Assembly (NCBI GenBank): GCA_009193035.1
Contig: SWDT01000055.1
Location: forward strand, 53,740 to 117,739
Length of the DNA: 64,000 nt
Source of the DNA: Halicephalobus mephisto
Lineage: Eukaryota; Nematoda; Chromadorea; Rhabditida; Panagrolaimidae
Direction: 5' to 3'
Part shown: in pieces, positions 60,099-64,000 of the stretch
How positions within the stretch are numbered: the first letter of the stretch is position 1
How the letters are laid out: each line of letters opens with the position of its first letter
The notes under the pieces: model-generated
The model's input: only the letters and a program-made list of their open reading frames with translations
Told to the model about the DNA's origin: nothing
The model's database searches: none
Made by a program: the position numbers and the translations under genes

Positions 60099-60582
60099 TC
60101 CGATGTTTTTTAAATATTAATAAAATAAAATAAAATAATTGAAATTGTCACAAAATTACCTCAAGATTAACTTACGAAATTTTTTAAGAAACTTTAGAAT
60201 TTGAAGTTTTCCAGGTCAAAATTATCTATTTAGAGACTTTAGTTAATTTTCATTATATTTGTGGTTTTATTTCCATCTATACGAAAATCGTGGTACTGAA
60301 CAGTTTTAATTTTATTTTTAATACAAACTATTTTACTATTTTACTACTTTACTACTTTTATTCCTATATCGCACAATCAAATTTTACAACAAATTACAAT
60401 TTAAATTTAAATAATTTAATTCTAATTGTCGTTTCCTTTGATGCAGCTTTCCAGTTGGATTCGTGCGTAGGGGGCAGCACGGGTTGGAGAGAAATTGTGC
60501 TGCGTGACATCGAACTCGGCCTTCTTGCATTCTAGACGTGCAAAGTTTCACGTCACGTTTCAAATTTCTGATCCTATTCCGT

Positions 60583-60626
60583 TCTACAGAATCGCTACAA
60601 TCTACTCCCGCGACGGATTCTGTAGA
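60583..60626. other. Perfect 11-bp stem hairpin
   Basis: TCTACAGAATC at 60583-60593 pairs perfectly with GATTCTGTAGA at 60616-60626 around a 22-nt loop. It lies in a GC-balanced island. It could be a structured RNA, a 3'-end element, or a protein-binding palindrome. Confidence 0.6.
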
Positions 60627-60679
60627 TCGGTGTTCCCGCGCTTCCCCCCCGGCACGTCCCCACTAGTCGATGACGTGTA

Positions 60680-60715
60680 GGTTGCGTTTTGGTAGAGCGT
60701 GTAAAAAACGCAACC
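60680..60715. other. Second hairpin, 11-bp stem
   Basis: GGTTGCGTTTT at 60680-60690 pairs with AAAACGCAACC at 60705-60715 across a 14-nt loop. It is 54 bp after the first hairpin and in the same composition island. Confidence 0.6.
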
Positions 60716-62331
60716 GCTCACCAAGCCGCAGGAAGTGAGAACTAAATACAAACTATTTCTAAAATATAATTTTAAAAATGTTGTTTATATATCTTTGATG
60801 ATCTGTATTTTATACTCTATATAGAGTGCAAATTTCATAATTGAGAAGATGAGTTTTATGAGACAGGGAGATAGATTTGATATATGAACTATATTGAAAG
60901 TACCAAGGATCAAGCCCTGACCTTGCTCCCAAGATGGTCATGTGACATTCGCTCTCCATCGACTCGCGCTGGTTCGTAGTTGTTGATCTTTTAATCTGTC
61001 AAATGATCAAAAAATTGACAGCTCAGATATCATTTTAAAATTATTTTTTTGTAAACATAAAATTAATATTTTTTCTTTCTTTATAAAATTAGAGTACTTT
61101 TATTTTTATTTCCAAAATCTAGTTTTTTGTTAATTATATTTAAAAATGTTTTTGATTTTCTAACGGAAATTGAAATGATAAAATATTTTGATTTTCAGTA
61201 AATTAGGGACTTTAGCAAAGTAGAACATGCAAAAATTTGAACAAACTTAATCATTGTTATTACATTGTTAAAAAATAATAAATTGGCATGTTTACCTACA
61301 AAAATATGAAAATATTCTTTTGTTTATAAATATAGTTTTCAACTACACAAATGGAGAGGACAGAGAAGCAATAATCGTACTGTATGTTTCATTTTATGGG
61401 AAAGTCGGCACTACTTGATTCTTTATATCAGTTCTTATAGAAAAAAAAATCGACTAAATAATCTCTGAAGGTGATGGAAGAACTCTAAGTTTCTCCTTGC
61501 ATATTGAATATTATCTGTTGGTAGATTTTTAACCTTATTAAAAAATAAACAAAGATTTTTAAATGCTCAAGAATATTCTAGATTGTTAGTTTTATTACGA
61601 TTAAAATTCTCATTCAAAATGCAATCTCAATAAAAAATCGAATAATGTTTATTTTTAATTGAAGTTTCCATTTTTCTATTACTTTAAGGATAACATTAAT
61701 AAAAAATAAATCAGTGACTAAAAATGAATAATATTATTGCTAATTAAGAAAAATTTTCATTTGAATCCCAACCAATATTTTATTAACTTCGTAGTGTGAA
61801 CTTTTAATGATTATATTTCATTTCTATATCTATGAAGACAGTAAAACACCACTAATTGATCATATAATATTATGACACCATGTAATTTCTCTCCCTGTTT
61901 ATTACTGTTTCGTCCCTATATTTCAGTTGACTGCTTAATTACAAAACCTTTCAGATGTCTTCCTTAATTTCACTAAGAGTATTTCAGCTTGAAGTTTTGC
62001 ACTTTATGACGAATTTTTATTTTCTTCAGCTCCTATTCTTGTTATTTTTATATCCTGTGTTTTTCTAAACCAGCTAATCATAACATTTAATTTCCTCTAT
62101 CCTACATGTTCAAAGTGTAAGTAACAACTTGGTGAGTTTTTTAATTATAAAAATTTCATTTTTGTTTGACTATAAATATTTTTATTTTCTAATCAAAAGT
62201 GGTCCACGTTTTTATTTACAGACGAATGATTACATTTAATAACAAGGATATAAATTTAAAAAATACTACTTTATATCTTATAAATCTCTTCATTATAGTA
62301 ACAGATGTTTCTTCTTTAAAATAACCTCTTT

Positions 62332-63044
62332 CTAAGACTGTTCTGGAAAAACTCTATGACACCAGTTTCTTTCAGAGTCGTCTATTTTTAATGTGAAAGG
62401 TTCTGTTGCTTGATCATCTTTAATCATAACTTTTTTGTTTAAGCTCAAGTAATCACTAGAATTATCATCTTTCTTCTCAAGTATTTGAGTACTGGATTTG
62501 CTTTCTAATTGTGAATTTAAATCACCTTCTTGACTATGTTCAACAACAACGTGAACTTGGTTCATTTTAAGACCTAACATTCTTTCGATATACTTGAAAT
62601 CAATACGCTTATTGAATCTATATTCCCTTTCATCCAACTGTTTCCATGTCACTCTCCCTTCGACAGCTGTTGTGCACTAATATAAAGTAGTCCATATATC
62701 GCAAAACTTAATAATCAACTCTCCAACAGAATATTCATCTTTTTTTCAAATAAAAGTCAAAATCCAGTTCTTCCTTCTTAAGGAAATGGACTAGATTGCC
62801 GTATTTCTGGAAATCTTCTTTTTTGACATAACACTATATTATTTATAGTAATAATCCCAATATCATCTCCATACTTTGTAACTAGCCCATCAATATTGTC
62901 AATGAAAGATTTGGCCTTCTGTTGGGAATACTCTACCTCCTGTTTTGCTTCTATATTATAAGGTCTGATTATAAGTGTAAAATTGTAAAAAATAGTAATA
63001 CTACAGGGAATGGACATTTTATTGCAATAAAAAACAATAATCAA
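62332..63044 (-). pseudogene. Possible decayed coding remnant
   Basis: Two minus-strand frames, 63044-62778 and 62652-62332, have lower-bias, protein-like content (for example VTWKQLDEREYRFNKRIDFK; LVTKYGDDIGIITINNIVLC) and end at stops. A splice joining them is not evident. No transposase, integrase or polymerase motif can be seen. It may be a degraded mobile-element gene or a small fast-evolving gene. Confidence 0.3.
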
Positions 63045-63567
63045 TGATTTTCTTCTTGAATATCAATGAAAACTATTTATTAATGACATTAATCACTCAA
63101 TTCTACGAGATGCTTTTCCTTTTTTCATCTCTTATCATCCTATTTGATTTTGTCTGTCCGTTATTGCTCTACCCAAAACTTAAAGATTATGCTCTAAAAA
63201 TCATTTATTGGTTATTATTTTCGAGATTAAATTTTGAAGAATCGAGCTGCTAAAATCAAAGTCCATAAAATATCTGGAAAAGGTGAAAAGGGAAATTGAA
63301 GGAAAGAAAATCAAATTCAAACTACCAATTTAGTAAAGACAAAATGTGATTCTTTAAAACAGAAAAATCCTCGAGTCATGTTCTGGGATGAAAACCAAAA
63401 TATCAAAAGTTGTGTTTTAGGACAGAAAGTATAAATCTCGATTTTGACCTCTCGCCGTCAACTTTGATAAATTAAATTTAAAGTTCTACTTTTGTGTGTT
63501 TTCCAAAGATGTCTTTACAATACTGAAATATTTATTTCAGCGTATGTACAAAACCCATTCGAATGAT

Positions 63568-63962
63568 TCACTGGTTGTTAGTGAAAATAGATGAAGGGGA
63601 TTGTTTCGGAGCTTCTGGAGCGCCTTCACCCTTGTTAGATCCCCAAACGAAGCCCCAGTAGGGGTTGTAGTAGTAAGAGGGCCATCCGTAGACGAGCTGT
63701 GCATTTGTGTTGATAGCCATTACGGCAGCCAAGATGAGGACAACAAGGAGGCTAAAACAGTTATATTACTATAAAGATTAGGTTTTATGAAAGTGTTTTT
63801 AGACGAATTTCCAGAATTTTTATTTTCAGATTGTTCTAAAAGTATGAATTCTGGAAAACTTCAGACACTTTCATAAGATTCTCGATAGTTCTGTGAACTT
63901 CAGAGGACCCTAAATATTATTGAATGTAATTATTAATGAACTTACGACTTGAAAGAAGCCAT
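63568..63962 (-). CDS. Small secreted aromatic-rich peptide precursor
   Basis: Two exons (63962-63946 and 63751-63568) give 66 aa. The start ATG is the only one in phase with the signal sequence (SLLVVLILAAVMAINTNA). The mature part begins QLVYGWPSYYYNPYWGFVWG and then turns Gly/Pro/Ser-rich. There are no dibasic sites and no cysteines. Tyr/Trp/Gly-rich short secreted peptides occur among nematode epidermal antimicrobial and neuropeptide-like families, so an immune or cuticle peptide is plausible; this is inference from composition. Third codon positions are G/C rich, as in highly expressed nematode genes. Confidence 0.75.
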
Positions 63963-64000
63963 TTCAGACGATTGATGTCTTTCACGTCTTCCTTTCGATT

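Larger units (their letters stand above)
60099..63567. other. 3.5 kb intergenic region with hairpins and decayed ORFs
   Basis: 60099-60430 is AT-rich flank. 60440-60740 is a balanced island with two hairpins. 60740-62330 is AT-rich without repeats of the intronic type. 62332-63253 holds overlapping decayed-looking frames on both strands. The remainder is the 3' flank of the terminal peptide gene. Confidence 0.4.

Noticed and set aside
1..64000. CRISPR arrays, bacterial operons or prophage
   Set aside because: Repeats are AT satellites without spacer regularity, and all genes have spliceosomal introns.

Overview
The window looks like nuclear DNA of a free-living (rhabditid-type) nematode. The evidence is: many short introns (42-60 nt) with GTAAG-type donors and the nematode TTTTCAG or TTTTTAG acceptor; likely spliced-leader acceptors a few bases upstream of start codons; balanced exons inside very AT-rich introns and intergenic DNA full of short-period repeats; and a gene set with nematode-style architectures (Kunitz plus Lustrin-type cysteine domain, multi-Kazal secreted protein, KIN-16-like small receptor kinase, an SLC6 family member, a vab-7/even-skipped homeobox gene). 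I cannot name the species. All gene models were spliced by eye, with phase checked across every junction.

Layout, plus-strand block (0-34 kb): a 1.1 kb inverted-repeat element; a divergent hexokinase (2306-4056); a secreted Lustrin/Kunitz protein (4359-5672); a cyclin of the G/I type (6793-7617); a receptor-like tyrosine kinase (8261-9827); an SLC6-like transporter with eight exons (10417-14719); an even-skipped/vab-7 homeobox gene with an eh1-like repression motif (16909-18227); a nine-Kazal secreted protein (19132-22246) followed by an array of perfect heat-shock-element-type 10-mers; a small basic protein (24856-25873); a short LRR protein (26149-26697); 5.6 kb of AT-rich tandem repeats; and a GC-rich gene for an AT-hook/HTH DNA-binding protein (32336-33683).

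Minus-strand block (37.9-56.6 kb): an uncharacterised 450-aa RS/Gly-rich protein whose stop codon abuts a 216-bp TCAGAT hexanucleotide array (37885-40237); an F-box-like protein (40997-42103); a small basic protein with a candidate PP1-docking motif (47424-47978); a mitochondrial choline-dehydrogenase-type GMC oxidoreductase (49011-51100); a HAD-superfamily phosphatase (51525-52799); and an unrecognised acidic protein with a start-region frame problem (55627-56592). Divergent from the last is a large Q/S/T/P-rich nuclear protein with a TFPT/INO80F-like coiled coil (57511-60098). A 66-aa secreted peptide gene lies on the minus strand at the right end (63568-63962).

The genes do not form an obvious pathway; this is an ordinary euchromatic gene neighbourhood with large repeat-rich spacers. 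The unusual material lies mainly in non-coding DNA (inverted-repeat elements, a recurring ~60-bp module, HSE-like arrays, twin hairpins, repeat units shared by introns of different genes) and in several proteins that keep a fold but have altered signature residues (hexokinase, SLC6, kinase).
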